64,000 nt of DNA from Brasenia schreberi (GCA_036023115.1 JAYKKT010000073.1:17794501-17858500); one strand, 5' to 3'. Shown: positions 1-12,658, counted from the first letter of the stretch. Program-made: numbers and translations. Notes: a model not told the origin generated them from the letters alone.

Positions 1-571
1 CCAATTGGGCATTAATCTAAAGAGTGGGCGTATGACCCAATGAAGCACTAGATGATGTCCTGAACTAGTGCAGATGATGCTAGAGCATCAATTTTGTTTA
101 GACACTTATAAAAACAAGCTCATTGTTAGTAATTGTAAATGACTGCACACCTTAAACCCAGAAACTGAGATCATCCAAGAACAACTAATATGTTTATCAG
201 AGGACAAATGCTATTCCCGGGAGAAGCCATTGAACAGAACATACAAAATTGAGCCTTGCCTGCAGGAACACCCACAAGTACATATATATCATGAGCTTTA
301 ACGACACAATTCACATGATTAATCAGATTCGATGAGATATACTAGTCTTGCTAATGTTCTATTAAGTAGATACGGATGGCTCATATCCCCTCAACATCCA
401 TTTGTCGGCACAATGACATTTTATGAGCAAACCACTCGGTGCATAAAAGTTGATAGGGGACAAAACATAACAATGCAATTATGTGGAATTTGATAAGGTA
501 CACGGACATGGAAATCCACTCATTGATTTGATACAATGTGCGAATTCATGCATTGAAAAGCTTAAAACCAT
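1..571 (-). other. Intron of the NDC1-like gene, no exon recognised
   Basis: This is the sequence downstream of the exon 3 donor. It is AT-rich, has no open frame of 60 codons on the minus strand, and shows no segment I can match to the protein. The next exon is probably beyond the left edge. Confidence 0.5.
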
Positions 572-573
572 AC

Positions 574-2905
574 CTGAAAGTCAATGAATATCCTATCAAC
601 ACATAAGTCGATGCGAACATCCACCGGGGAGGACATTTGCTGAGACAATAGGTCAGTACTCGCTAGTTGGTCATCCAGCCCTTCACTCAACCTAGTAGTG
701 AGTTGCTCCAAAGGTCTTAAGCAGACTATTACAACTCTTTTGTATGTTCCCCCCGTCTCTTCAAAGAAAGCTGCTCGGCGCCAAGAATCAACGTTATTCT
801 CACAAACCATGCACAAATCTAGATATGCAAAATAGTGGAAAAGAGAGATTGGGTTGCTTTGCTCCAAAGCTGCAAGCAGAAGCTCGCTTGGATTTGTTTC
901 TGCTGCAGCAGACCCTTGTGCTGGTGCAAAAATAAACCTCCTCGTGTATAACACCTAAACAGTATGAAACAAGAGTTTAAACAAGCTAACACAATTAAAA
1001 CAGAGATATCAGACTAACAGAATATTCTACAAGTGCATTACAAACATGAAGCTTTGAAGTAGCATAACAAATCGATGCAGTACCAACCTGCAAAAGATGA
1101 TGACTTAGCTCCCAACATAAAAAAAGAATGAAGGTTCCAAGAAAAAGAGAGAATTGCTGCGCAACAAACTGTCCTACAGAGTTCTTCCCTTCTACAGGAC
1201 AAGGAAGAAGCACCATTAAAACTGTTGACAATAATGCTGCAAGAGATGACAGTTTTGCAGCATGTTTGAGGGCAGTAGGAACCCCAATCTTGAAACCAAA
1301 GAAAAGTGGCCGCTGAAAGGACACATCAAACAAAATTAGGATAATTAAAAATGAACACTTAGTAAATTAAGTGTACCATTTCAAGGATTAAGAAAGCATA
1401 TAACATAAATAATTCATGTCCAACCTAACTCATAGCAGAATGGAAATAAACTATTAAATTTTGTAACAATGGCGTAGGTTCACCTCCAATAACATTAAGG
1501 CGTAAATAGGGCAAATAAAACAAGAACAAGGTTGACAAATCAATCTTGCAAATTATATGAAGATTATCATTTAATTGGGGCAAGGTATGACCGGACCCAC
1601 AACCCACTATTGAAAGGGCAAGGTTATGGTAGTCATTCTAATGCCCCATGGGATGTGGCTAAGGATCGCAGTAGAGCATCCCTACAGGATGGCATAAGAT
1701 TTGGTGTGCACTAGACTTCTATGCAACGAACAGAAATTAGATAACTCAACTCTGATATGTACAAGGAAGCTTTAATCTACACATGTGTGACAGTGTGAGG
1801 CATGCCTCATCCTCAGCGCAATTATTGACCAGCACTGGTCATATCTGACTTTAGAATTTTCATTCAAACCTGCATTGACTACGCCAACTCTTTTATGATC
1901 CAAACACTAGGCATCTATCAAAGTTCCCATTGCAGTTCATGTGAACAAGGTTAACAATTTGTTCCGAATAGTGAAGATATCCAATTTGTGAAGTAGGGTA
2001 ACTAAACAAGTTGACCATTCGTAGCTCTCAGTAACTGCAAGGGATGGAGTATGGAAGTTCACATTGAATAATGTTGGAAAAGAATTAAATTTGAGAGGCA
2101 TAGCTTGCAGATAATTGTCACATATCTTTAGCAAAGACGATAAATGATGTTGAAGATTGCATGAAATTCCTTCATTAGGCCAAAATGGTAGTAACAGATT
2201 CACATTTCAGACCAAACATATTCACAATTCACACCACCATCTGAAGACATCGCAAAACCCTAATCAAACAGCCAAGGGTAAAATTTAAATAGAACGAATC
2301 CAAATTTCCCGAACAAAATTTCAGATTAGAAGAGTAAAAAGTAACAAGAGGAACATACTGACCTGAACAATCGGGAAGGACAGCACAAACCTCCCATTGT
2401 AGAGGAAGACCAACCCGTAAACCAAACCAACCAGAAACCCTCTAAACCCTAAATCCCTCCACATCCATCCTCGCCCGCTGTAATAGACCAGAGCCAGCGC
2501 AGCGGAGAGGCCGCAGCCTGCAATGAAGGCGGCCCGGCGGAGGAACTCCCGAGCCCTCTGACGCGCGGAGACTGTCGGGAATCCGGATGGGGCGCCGATA
2601 GTGGCATTGAGAAGGAGGCGGGCAAGGCCAAGGGCGAGCTCCGGAAAAGAGGCGGCCGGATGGCGGTCGGGGGAGGCGAGGATGGAGAGGGGAAAGAAAA
2701 AGAGGGGAAGGGAAATGAGGAAGCAGATATGAGGAAGAAGAAACGGGCGGGTAGTCGTTGTGGGTGAGGTAAAGGAGAAGAGGGGAAGAAGGAGGAAGTT
2801 GCAGACCGTCCATATGACCACGGAGACGATGATATGCCACAACAAGGAACGGACCCACCGGATTTTCACGATCTCCGACTTCATTGTTTCTTCCTCCTCC
2901 TCCAT
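574..2905 (-). CDS. NDC1: NDC1-like nuclear pore membrane nucleoporin, 5' three exons (partial)
   Basis: Three coding exons join in phase 0: 2363-2905, 1088-1312 and 574-954, each with GT donors and AG acceptors on the minus strand. They give about 383 residues. The start is ATG at 2903-2905 (MEEEEET); a second in-frame ATG lies at 2882-2884. Hydrophobic stretches in the first two exons fit about six membrane spans ([20 protein letters not shown] is the first), and the third exon is soluble with the motif [19 protein letters not shown]. This architecture and sequence match my recollection of plant Ndc1-Nup proteins, transmembrane nucleoporins that anchor the nuclear pore complex in the pore membrane. 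The donor at 572-573 shows the gene continues left, but no further exon is recognised in 1-571, so the C-terminal half lies outside the window. The 1050-bp intron 1 holds no other gene. A (GA)n tract lies just upstream of the start, probably in the 5' UTR. Family assignment is from memory, not a search. Confidence 0.8.
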
Positions 2906-2917
2906 CTTGCGCGCACG

Positions 2918-2918
<1 letters not shown>

Positions 2919-2954
<36 letters not shown>
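2919..2954. repeat. (GA)n microsatellite in presumed NDC1 5' UTR
   Basis: An uninterrupted run of about 17 GA units lies 14 bp upstream of the presumed NDC1 start codon; read on the gene strand it is a (CT)n leader tract. Similar (CT)n leaders precede the PP2C and DSK2 genes in this window. Confidence 0.85.
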
Positions 2955-2959
<5 letters not shown>

Positions 2960-3023
2960 AAATAAAACTGAAGCTCGGTGAGTTTCAATTTTGCTTTTCA
3001 AAATTGAGGCGCCAGTGAACCTG

Positions 3024-3365
3024 CCAGATATGTCCGGTTCCGGTTTTCCATGAACCTAGAACCCGATCTGAAGCCAGGACTGTTCAGGTTCCGGTTTAAA
3101 ATCATCGATTCCGGTTCGAGTTTTGAACCTTTGAAGAACGTGTAAAAACATAAAAAGGTTAAAAATAAAAAAATGGCCAAGATGGGTTCCATGGAAGGTA
3201 GAACCTAAGCCGGACCTGGGTCTCAGTTCAGTTTCAGTTGTAATTCTGGCCGATTTTTTATCTGGTTCGGTTGTGGTTGAAACTGTCGGTCTAGTTTTAA
3301 ACCAGGTTTCTTTTAAGGTTAGTAGCATTAATGAATCTGGGTCTGGACAGACCCATCCATGTCAG
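3024..3365. mobile_element. hAT-like MITE, copy 1 (GGTTCCGG family)
   Basis: The segment opens with agatatgtccggttccggtt and closes with gacccatccatgtca, whose reverse complement begins tgacatggatgggtc. These match the ends of the better preserved copy at 24582-24885. The interior is filled with degenerate GGTTCCGGTTT-type motifs on both strands. No target duplication is clear. Confidence 0.4.
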
Positions 3366-3769
3366 GGCACGGGGAAAGAAATCAGAATTTTCCCTTTCTA
3401 TCTATCCTGTTTCATTGGTAGACCCAATAGGACGCAGATCTAGATCCGTTGTCATGACACTTGCATTTTCTCAATGGGCCAGGGACCTAAATCTGGATTG
3501 AATCCATGATGATGATGATGAACAACCTTAGATGCTGGCAATGTAAGACACCACAAACAAACAACACCAAAATGATTATGAACACTAAATTAACCTTATA
3601 AATTTCATAATTTGGAGTTTGTGAGGTGAAATGCTGTGTATAGCGGCGATGAGCGATCAGTATGAAAAATGTGCACATCGGTTTGCTCCAAAACCAGTCT
3701 TTTTAAGTTGTAGGATTATGCATAATAAGACTTTGATCTAGTGGAGAATAACTAAATAGTGTACAGGCT

Positions 3770-3890
3770 CAAGTTTCTTTTTTTCCTAATAATCCAGTCT
3801 GAGCTGAGTGGCCCACTGTGGGGATAAAGCCATCCCAGCATTGGTTTGCTCCACTCACGAGATTCGAACTCAAGGCCTTGCTTAATCCTT
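3770..3890 (-). mobile_element. tRNA-derived SINE (minus orientation)
   Basis: On the minus strand the sequence contains a near-perfect Pol III B box (gagttcgaatctcgt, about 3857-3871), then a body with gggatggctttatccccaca, and ends in ggattattagg followed by an A-rich tail (3772-3788). A convincing A box is not visible, so the 5' end may be truncated or diverged. Confidence 0.45.
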
Positions 3891-4029
3891 TCCTTTTTAA
3901 AGGTCTTACAAATGTTGAAATTCTATTTGTACTACTCAAAAGCAAAAGGTGGGTATGATTGTGAGTGTGGGCATGATCTATTAATTAATACATGTTTGCT
4001 CATGTGCACCTATTCCTTTTGGGTGACAC

Positions 4030-4340
4030 GAGTATAATAAAGAAATTTTTTATACGTTTTCAAAGTTTTTGAAATTTTTTAAAATTATACTCATATCACC
4101 TAAAAAACATGAGTGAATATGAGTGTATTGATGTCAATATGGCTAGGATCTAGTTTTTTTATATATATAATGATTAGATCATGCTCACGGTGATACTTCT
4201 CATTTATGGTCACCCATTTAATATTTAATGACACGAGTGTAATAAAAATATTATTTAATTTTTTAAAAAAGTTTTGAAATTTTATCTCGTGTCACTCAAA
4301 AACAAAAGGTAGACATGAGTGATCATGATATCTCATCCAC
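4030..4340. repeat. AT-rich MITE-like repeats sharing an 'aggatctagt' boundary
   Basis: Two related segments (about 4030-4160 and 4180-4320) each hold a core reading roughly cgtgtcactcaaaaacaaaag together with runs of A and T, bounded by gatctagt or gattagatc next to (TA)n. Similar segments occur at 23572-23735, 27370-27525 and about 56385-56545. They look like one short non-autonomous element family, but ends and target duplications could not be fixed. Confidence 0.35.
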
Positions 4341-4808
4341 TTGTCAGCCTACTGAATTTAATCCACTCAATGAGCTCCTTCAAAAGGTTAAGGTGATGGG
4401 TCAATTATGGGTGGACGCCAGATTTACATATCGAATCTCAACTTGGAACAACCCATGGGTTACGGACAACTTTATTTTGAAAATCTCCTTAGAGTCCTGA
4501 CATTAGGCAGATCGGACGAAATCTACCATCCGGGTATCGAACTCCAGACCTCCACCAGATTTGAAGGAATTCTGAATCCCAAAGCAAACGACGAATGAAA
4601 ATTGATGTAATAACAATATAAAGAAGCCAAAAGGAGGAGGAGGAAAGTGTGAAGGAACGTATTTACAACAGATTTCGCATGAGGTGAGAAGCGAAGCATA
4701 TTAGAGGGTTGAGGATTTTTATTTAACTAGTGCACCAAGTTCTCCCTCTAATTTTAACTAGAAGAGAAAGAAAGGTACATACAATTTGTAGAGAGAGATG
4801 AAACGTAT

Positions 4809-5107
4809 TTAAGAACTAGAAGCAGCCTTTATCAAAACAGAGGCATCCTCCAGGAGTCCCATGGCGCTGTCCAATGAAGAACTCTTCGTTCTTGCACGCC
4901 ATTCCACACCTTGGCGCATCTCTGCATAATCCCGTAGAGATTTTGCTCGGTATCTAGCATTTCTTTGCATCAATTGCTGCGATTTCAATAATACAATCAA
5001 TCAAGAGAATAACATAAGCTTTCAACTATATATATATAAGAGAGAGATACGAGAAGCTATGAGAAGGAAGGAGAACAGAAGAAGCGAAGGGATGCGGAGG
5101 ACGCCAT
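4809..5107 (-). CDS. Possible small two-exon gene, function unknown
   Basis: On the minus strand an open frame of about 55 codons (4809-4976) follows a usable acceptor (tcgcag|caattg) and ends in a stop. Upstream, ATG at 5105-5107 opens a short serine-rich frame that could be a transit-peptide-like start, and a TATA-like ctatttaa lies about 45 bp further upstream. I could not find a good donor that joins the two without a stop, and I do not recognise the protein. The exon residues are basic with a helical look (NARYRAKSLRDYAEMRQG). It could equally be a chance frame. Confidence 0.22.
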
Positions 5108-5454
5108 TGAGAACGGATCAAAGCCTACTGCAGTATGTGCATTGAGGGTTAAATAGAGAGCGCGGGCCACCAACTGAAACTTCAGCTACCGACAGCCTCT
5201 GTTATACAATTCTTGTATGAAACTGATTTGCTAATGGTTTACCATCCTTCTATTATGAGCTAAGGATGAGATTAAGAGACAATTCTTCCTTCATTTATCT
5301 AAAGTCTTGTTATGATTTTTTTTGGGATTAAAATTAGGAGGTAGGGGCCTAAAACACACAGACACATGCTTCCCCAAGGAGCACTGCTGGAGAGCTAATG
5401 CTGTAGGTGCAAACTCTTCCCATGAGTAAAAGAAACAAAGCCCTTCATTTATAA

Positions 5455-5731
5455 ACACTGAATCGGGTCAGAAACTGGCTGAAACCAATTAAACCAGAAT
5501 TGGACCCCAGGACCATCTGGTTTGGTTCCAGTTCCACCTTCCATGAAACTGAAATAGGAACCGCGGTTCTAAATTGTTGGTTCGGTTTTTTTCTATTTTC
5601 TAAGAGTTTCTACATTTTTAATGTTTCTTCTCGTTCCAAATAGTTTAGGACTCAAACTGGATCTGGAATTGGTCTAGTCTTTTTTTGGTTCTGTTTCCCG
5701 ATTTGAGGAAAACTGGAACCGGCCATCTCTA
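5455..5731. mobile_element. hAT-like MITE, copy 2
   Basis: The right end reads ggaaccggccatctcta, the reverse complement of tagagatggccggttcc, matching the terminal motif of the family at 24582-24885. The interior has many GGTTC/GAACC motifs. The left end is diffuse near tcgggtcagaaactgg. The gypsy element begins 46 bp to the right. Confidence 0.42.
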
Positions 5732-5777
5732 CCTTGATGCATTAAGAATTACAAGAGTGCCACTTATAACAACCCTT

Positions 5778-6536
5778 TGTCACTTACGTGATTTCGTGGC
5801 GCATGCCCACAGGCACCCTTCCTCCAAAAGCTTCATGGCACGCGCACACCAAACGATGCAAGGGCGAAGATGCATGCGTCAGACAACCATGGTGTGACAT
5901 AAACCCCTTTTGTACACATTGTATATACATGAGTCATGTATAGTTCACCCATGTAAGTATAGACACACGCATGATGTAAGTCGGGTCTTACTTGGGTTAG
6001 GGGCTGACTTAACTAATATTAAGCCTAACTAGGTGTAGTTAGACTAAGAAGAATATTCCATCCATGGGTTGAAGACTATCCTAGCCGGGTCTATAAATAG
6101 GACCATGCGGCTAAGTGAATGTCATTCCTTTCCATTCCATTCCCTTAGTGAGTTGAGTCCTACCTAGTCTAGGCGGGAAACTAAATTCCCAGCAATCCCA
6201 GTGAGTATCCGTGAGTCTCTAGTGTGAGACAGGATCTCTAAGAGTTGTGTGAGGTGAGATCTAGTTAGGTGAGCCGAGTGTGCTGTGTGTCATGCGATTC
6301 CAACTTCTTCATAAACCGTGAGCAAAGGTGCTAGTCCTTCCTGTGCGTGCGTAAGGATCATCGGTGAGTGAAGAGGGCTTCCGCATATATCTACCGTGCA
6401 GTTGAGCCTTGGTTCCATCCAAGTGAGCAACATCAGCGCAGTGGTGAAGATGGTTGAAGGAATCAGGTGTGATCCCTTGCTATCACAGGTAACTTCTCAA
6501 CCGTGAGAATTCCGATTGAAAAAAATGCTAGTGACA
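5778..6536 (+). repeat. 5' LTR of the gypsy element
   Basis: 759 bp, starts TGTCAC and ends GTGACA, and matches 11500-12282 along its whole length. It contains a TATA box (ctataaatag, 6091-6100) in a shared context. Differences from the 3' LTR are mostly scattered substitutions plus an extra block of about 30 bp in the 3' copy, so the insertion is not recent. Confidence 0.93.
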
Positions 6537-6539
6537 GTT

Positions 6540-6551
6540 TGGTATCAGAGC
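6540..6551 (+). promoter_or_regulatory. Primer-binding site (initiator Met tRNA type)
   Basis: The sequence tggtatcagagc lies 3 bp after the end of the 5' LTR and is the standard primer site of many plant LTR retrotransposons. Confidence 0.9.
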
Positions 6552-7802
6552 CTTAGAACTCGATTCGATGCATCGTAAGCATGAGAATAGTTAACACAAG
6601 CAATTCAGAATGGATCGAAAATCTGTATAAAATTCTGCCGAAAATAGAGAGGAATTTCTACAGAAATTTCATATATGAATTTGTCTAGCCGATCTGAGTG
6701 AAGTAAGTGTAGAATTACTTCATTTAGACTTCGATCTATCATGTGTTGATAGATTTTACTCAGATCTAACGCAACTCGAATGAATCGGGGCAACGTTCAA
6801 ACTGTTCTTGATGAAGAACAACGTCGAAAAAGTGTTTTAGGCAGAACGAGACTCTATGATATGAGAATTGGAAGTTCTGGTTGGATTCTTGAGGTTTCTA
6901 ACCCACAAAGAGTAGATCTAACCTTTAGCAAGTGTAATTAAGGTGGATCGTGAAAGAAATCATATAGATTGGAGCAGTTCTTCTGTTCAAGAAAATTTTT
7001 AAAAAATCAGTCGCACGACAGAAAATTTCAGATTTTGAGATTTTGACGCAATTCCATTGAATTCGTACTGTTTCTTACTTTAAGATCTTTGTTTCTTTGT
7101 TAAGGAAGAGTAAGAACAGGTACAACACATCACGAATCAACCGTTCATCACAGGAAAATCGAGGAAATTTCCTCGGAATCAAGCCACGAACAAGTGACGC
7201 AAAATCGTATAAAAAACAGAGATGGCTTTCTGTCGTTTTGTATAATTACTTTGAGTGGGTTAAAGTGTTTCGATTAGGCTGAAATTTGGTATGCGGTTGT
7301 CTGTACATGAGAGTGTATCATAGTGTTTTGAAATTTTCATTTCGGAGTCTGTATCGGTTCAGATCTTGTGTGTAAAATGGCAAGAAAATCAGTTGTAACA
7401 AAATCGCAGTTGCTGTAACAAAAGTGTGAGAGTCTGTAAAATCACGTGCAAACAACTGCAGGTGAAGCCAATCTTTCGAGTAGACAATTGCAGTTGCCTA
7501 GTTTCATCTGTAAATCAGTAAGAGAAGTGTAACTGAGAGTTGTCACTCACGAGAGATAGGCAAGGCACGTAAGGAAGTGGTGGATGAAGCCAGTCCTTCG
7601 AGCAGACCAGCTACAGATGAAGTTCTGATGCAAATTCTACAGCAACTGTCTTAATTACAACCAACGTAGGTGCAACTGCAACAAAGCCACAAGCAGTTGG
7701 TGTTATAGGTTGGAAGTTTGCAGAGGCAGCCAGTCCAACCTCTAACAGATCTGGAAGTCATTCGACGACAAGAGCTAAGTCTGATTTCGTTCGTAGGTAT
7801 GT

Positions 7803-10800
7803 GTGACAGCACAAAATTCTAACCTTACATATCTGGAAGTGATCGAAGACAACCATGTGCTAGTAGCCACTCTATTTCTTAGAGATGATGCGAAAGTTTG
7901 GTGGCGCACGAGAGAGGTTGCAGCCACTAGTGGTGGTGCCGCACTCCCTACTACTTGGGAGGGGTCACGAGCGGAACTAAGATGTCAGTTTACACCTACG
8001 AACAGTAATTGTCGGACTCGAGAGCTTCTTACAAAGCTTAAACACATTGATACTCTCCATGAGCACGTACAAAAATTCAGTTCTCTTTTACTGGATGTTC
8101 AAAGTATGACCGAAGTCGATAAGTTGTCTATTTCGAGCAAGGGCTTCAACCTTGGTTTCAAGTTGAGCTAAGAAGGAGAGATCCTTCAACCATATTGGAA
8201 GCAATCACAGCTGTGGAAGGTTTTGTGGATCTTTGAGCTTCGAAGAGTGGAGGCGATGAATTCACAAAGAAAAAAGATAAGAAAACCAAAAATGGGAAAG
8301 TTAAAAACAAGAAGTGGAAGAAGAAGGTTTCAACTGAGGGTTACAAAGACAAATCGGGTGAAATGAAAGAGGGAAAGAATGACCAACATAAGAAAGCCAA
8401 AGGAACGGACACTTGCTTCATTTGCCAAGGGCCTCATCTTATGAAATTTTGCCCCCAAAAGACGAAGATAATAGCCAATCTTGCTGATGAGTTGTCAGTG
8501 GGCACTAGATCTAGCGACACCCAGGTTGTATCCTTCCAGCTCTTGGGCGCGGCATGCATGCGAGACAAGTCGCGTTGGAGCCTAATGTTTGTAGTGACGT
8601 GCATATGTGACATCTCGGTGCACGCGCTTGTGAACACAGGCGCATCCCATTCCATTATCTCCACATTATTAGCCAACCAGTGGGGGTTGAGGCTAAAGCA
8701 CTCCGAACAATGATTGAAGACGGTCAACACGAACACAAATAGAGTAGCTGGAGTAGCAAGAGCTTGTTGTGTCCAAGTCGGGTGTTGGAACGAAAGCTCG
8801 AATTTCATAGTTAGGACACTTAACGATTTTGGAGTTCTGTTAGACTATGATTTCTTTCGTGCAGCCAAGATTATGGCCGCACCACACCTTGGAGGATTGG
8901 TGTGCATGGATCCGAATCTAGCTAGGTTCGTGCCACAGTATGATCCAGGTAAGGCTCCCAACCTTTTGACATGCGGGGCGCTGATCTTATCAGCCATGCA
9001 AATCAAAACTGGACTACGTAAGGGTCATCCGACATTACTTGCGGTTTTGAGAGAAGATGAGAGGGATATAGGGGAGAGAAGGATTCTGCAGGAGATTAAG
9101 CAATTGTTGCTCACATTCCAGGATATGATGCCACCCGAACTTCCCAAAAGTCTACCACCTAGGCGGGCAACCGACCACAAGATAATGTTGGAGTCGGGAG
9201 CGAGAGCGCCTTCCAAAGCTCCTTATAGGATGAGTCCTCCGGAGTTAGAGGAGCTCAAGACAAAGTTGGGGGAGATCCTGCAAACAGGCATGATTCAACC
9301 TTTGAAGTCACCTTACGGTTTGCCAGTACTATTTCATAAAAAGTCAGATGGTTCTCTACAATTGTGCGTAGATTACCAGACACTGAACAAAGTGACGGTA
9401 AATGATCGTTATCCAATCCCATTGGTAGCCGACCTTTTTAATCGTCTCGGAGGAGCGATATAGTTCACAAAGTTAGACCTAAGATCGGGTTATTGACAGG
9501 TGAGGATTGTACCTGAGGATGAGGCCAAAATGACCATGGTAACGGGATACAGGACATATGAGTTCTGATTGATGCCTTTCGGGCTCACGAACGCACCCAC
9601 AACCTTCTGTAGACTGATAAATGAGGTATTGGCAAGGTTTATCTATGAGTTTGTCATCGTATACCTTGATGACATAGTGATTTATAGTCAGAGTCTAGAG
9701 GAGAACGTTTGACATCTCTCTTCAGTATTTGAGAGATTGATATCACACTCTCCTTTTGTGAAAAGAGAGAATTGTAAGTTTGAGAGAAATTAGATGGCAG
9801 TCGTCCATTGCCTACAGATCTAGATAGTGCATCTTCTTGGATCCCACTTCTCTGTTCTCATGGATAATGTGGTGAATATCTTCTTCAAGACTCAGAAGAA
9901 GCTGAACATGCGATAGGCATGTTGGCTTCAGACTTTGAAAGAGTATGATTTTGACTGAGTGTATAGGTCAGGCAGAGAGATTACCATAGCCGACGCCTTA
10001 AGTCGAAAGGGGGTAGAGAACCATAGCGCCATTACGAGAGTACGTGGAGAAATGATTGATCAGGTTAGGCAGGTTATCGACTAGGATACCTCGTATACTA
10101 ATGTTATGAGTCAAGTCAAGACCGGTGTGATAGATAGATATGAGATTAGAGATAACTTGGCATGGACGAAGACAGGTCGATTGCTCATACCTAGAGCAGG
10201 TGACTTGAGGCGAAAGCTCATGCGCGAGGTACACGACGTGGAGTACGCGGGACATCCCGCGGTAGAGCGTACAATCGCTCTTCTAGCGCGCGGGTATTAC
10301 TGGCCCCGCATGGTGCGCGACATTATCGACTACATACGTATGTGCCCCACTTGCCAGCAAGACAAAGTAAAGCGTCAGCGGCCCGCTGGGTTGCTACAGC
10401 TTCTTCCGATTCCAAAGAGACAGTGGAAATTTGTATCCATAGACTTCATTTCAGGTTTACCTCGAGTGGATGACTTCGAGATGATTCTAGTTGTGGTAGA
10501 TCGCTTCTTGAAGTATGGTGTTTTTATGGCCTCACCACGGGAGTGTAGTGCGAAAGAAACCGCACGTCTATTCTTTAGGAATGTGGTCAAACATTTTGAG
10601 GTATCAGAAGAGATAGTGAGTGACCGTGATGCTCGATTTAATAGTTGGTTTTGGATTAAGTTGTTTAGACTGATGGGAACACGTCTCCTATCCTCATCAT
10701 CCCAACACCTACAAATCGATGGACAGACTGAGAAGCTCAACGCGATGCTTGAGGAGTACCTACGCCACTACATGTTAGCTAGTTAGAGGAATTGGGTGCT

Positions 10801-11490
10801 ACTCTTGGAAGTGGCTCAATACAATTATAATTCCCATAAGAGTTCAATCATAGGGAAGAGTCCCTTTGAGCTCACTTTGGGATGACAACTATTAGGACCC
10901 TTGGAGTTAGTATAGGGAGATGGAACAAGAATTGTCCAGCAACCTTTCTTGAGTTATGAGACAGGCAAACCCTGTATCAGGAAGCGAGATCTTCACTTGA
11001 GATAGCTGGGGCTCGAATGGTGAAACACACGAATAAGCATCGTAGAGACCTTGAGATCGAAATTGGAGACCAAGTTTGGCTTCAGATACCTGAGTATATC
11101 CAGAAGTAGGTGTATAAAGGCAGTCACATGGGGTTGAAGCCGAAGTACGATGGACTGTTCAGCGTGATACAACGGGTGAGTAAGGTAGCTTACAGATTTG
11201 AGTTGCCAGATCGACTGAAGATCCATTCGATCATCCATGTGTCATAGTTGAAAAGATACTTCGAAGACCTACAGAGGCTTGATCGTAGACTACCACCGTT
11301 AATGAGACAAGATATACCAATAGTCGAGGCAGTGACGACGCAGGACCACGATGGCAGACACAATATCTTGTGAGGTGAACGGGTAAGAGCGCAGATGATG
11401 ATTCGTGGGTGTCCAGTGTACAACTTTGGCAATACGAACATCTGCTACGTGACTACCACACGACCTCAAGGACGAGTTCGGATTCAGTTG
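7803..11490 (+). pseudogene. Degenerate gag-pol of the gypsy element
   Basis: Gag-like frame at 7803-8171 (FLRDDAKVWWRTRE motif). A CCHC-type knuckle CFICQGPHLMKFC lies near 8424-8462. The protease motif is NTGASH, so the catalytic aspartate of the usual DTG triad is asparagine (codon at 8633-8635). Reverse transcriptase runs 9180-9710 with a stop at 9461-9463 and the YLDD box near 9660-9672. At about 9790 the frame jumps from the end of the RT palm region to the C-terminal part of RNase H, so most of RNase H is missing. Integrase (10106-10786) keeps the CPTC half of the zinc finger, SIDFISGLP and SDRDARF, and ends in a stop. Further fragments reach the polypurine tract. Several lesions are independent, so no active protein is expected. 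Confidence 0.88.
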
Positions 11491-11499
11491 GGGGAGAGT

Positions 11500-12282
11500 T
11501 GTCACGGACGTGATTCCGTGGTGCATGCCCACGCACACCCTTCCTTAGAAAGCTTCATAGCATGCGCGCCCCAGATGACGCAAGGGCGGAGATGCACGCG
11601 TCAGACAACCATGGTGTGACATAAACCCCTTTTGTACGCATTGTACATACATGAGTCATGTATAGTTCACCCGTGTAGGTATAGACACACACATGATGTA
11701 AGTCGGGTCTTACTTGGCTTAGGGGCTGACTTAACTAGGATTAAGCCTAACTAGGTGTAGTTAGATTAAGAAGAATATTCCTACCAGTCATGGGCTAAAG
11801 ACTATCCTAGCCGGGTCTATAAATAGGACCATGCGGCTAAGTGAATGTCATCCCTTTCCATTCCATTCCCTTAGTGAGTTGAGTCCTTCCTAGTCTAGGT
11901 GGGAAACTGAATTTCCAACAGTCCTAGTGAGTATCCGTGAGTCTCTAGTGTGAGACAGGATTTCTAAGAGTTGTGTGAGGTGAGATCTAGTGAGGTCAGC
12001 TGAGTGTGTTGTGTCTTGCAATTCCTTGCATTGAATTGAATAAAGAGTGTTTCAGCTTCTTCATAAACCGTGAGCAAAGGTGCTAGTCCTTCGTGTGCGT
12101 GCGTAAGGGTCATCGGTGAGTGAAGAGGGCTTCCGCAAAGATCTAACGTGCAGTTGAGCCTTGGTTCCGTCCAGGTGAGCAGCAACATCGCTGTGGTGAA
12201 GAAGGCTGAAGGAATCAGGTGTGATCCCTTGCCGGTAACTTCTCAACCGTGAGAATTCTGATTGAGAAAAATGCCCGTGACA
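11500..12282 (+). repeat. 3' LTR of the gypsy element
   Basis: 783 bp, TGTCAC...GTGACA, paired with 5778-6536. It carries a block around 12027-12056 (including ttgaattgaataaag) absent from the 5' copy. It is followed by the CCCTT target duplication. Confidence 0.93.
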
Positions 12283-12446
12283 CCCTTCACAAGCCAAATC
12301 GAGCTAAACAATCTGAGTGCCTAAACCCAGCTTGCCTTCACACTCGGTTCATGAGGCATATTCAATGAACTGAAACAAACGGTTTGCTAGCCGAACCACA
12401 CACACACATCTTCTCCATTTCCCATACCTTTGTTTTGTGTGTGTGC

Positions 12447-12477
<31 letters not shown>

Positions 12478-12655
12478 CCTGCTTTGTGCAAAGAGGTATG
12501 AAGCCCACGGACCCAAGGAAGCTACAGAGGCCCTAGTGGGAAAGCATGTGAAGGAAGAATAACTATCCTGCTTTGTGCAAAGAGGTATGAAGCCCACGGA
12601 CCCAAGGAAGCTACAGAGGCCCTAGTGGGAAAGCATGTGAGGAAAGAATAACTAT
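12478..12655. repeat. 89-bp tandem duplication upstream of U5 snRNA gene
   Basis: Two nearly identical 89-bp units (12478-12566 and 12567-12655), each beginning cctgctttgtgcaaagagg and ending aataactat. The second copy ends 3 bp before the USE of the U5 gene. A CA/GT and (GA)n stretch precedes the first unit. The near identity implies a recent duplication or a conserved block. Confidence 0.9.
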
Positions 12656-12658
12656 TTA

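Larger units (their letters stand above)
5778..12282 (+). mobile_element. Ty3/gypsy LTR retrotransposon (probable chromovirus), inactive
   Basis: A 6.5-kb element bounded by TG...CA LTRs and a perfect 5-bp target duplication CCCTT (5773-5777 and 12283-12287). Just inside the 5' LTR is a primer-binding site tggtatcagagc (from 6540), complementary to initiator Met tRNA; just before the 3' LTR is a polypurine tract ggggga (11490-11498). The order gag, zinc knuckle, protease, reverse transcriptase, RNase H remnant, integrase is that of Ty3/gypsy. A degenerate chromodomain-like tail after integrase (about 11290-11480) suggests a chromovirus; this is inference. Many stops, frameshifts and an RNase H deletion make it non-autonomous. 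Confidence 0.93.

Noticed and set aside
4500..4570. B-box-like gagttcgatacccgg on the minus strand
   Set aside because: No A box at the right distance and no tRNA fold or tail; not called as a tRNA or SINE.
8434..8808. Minus-strand frame of 124 codons
   Set aside because: Shadow of the gypsy gag-pol region.
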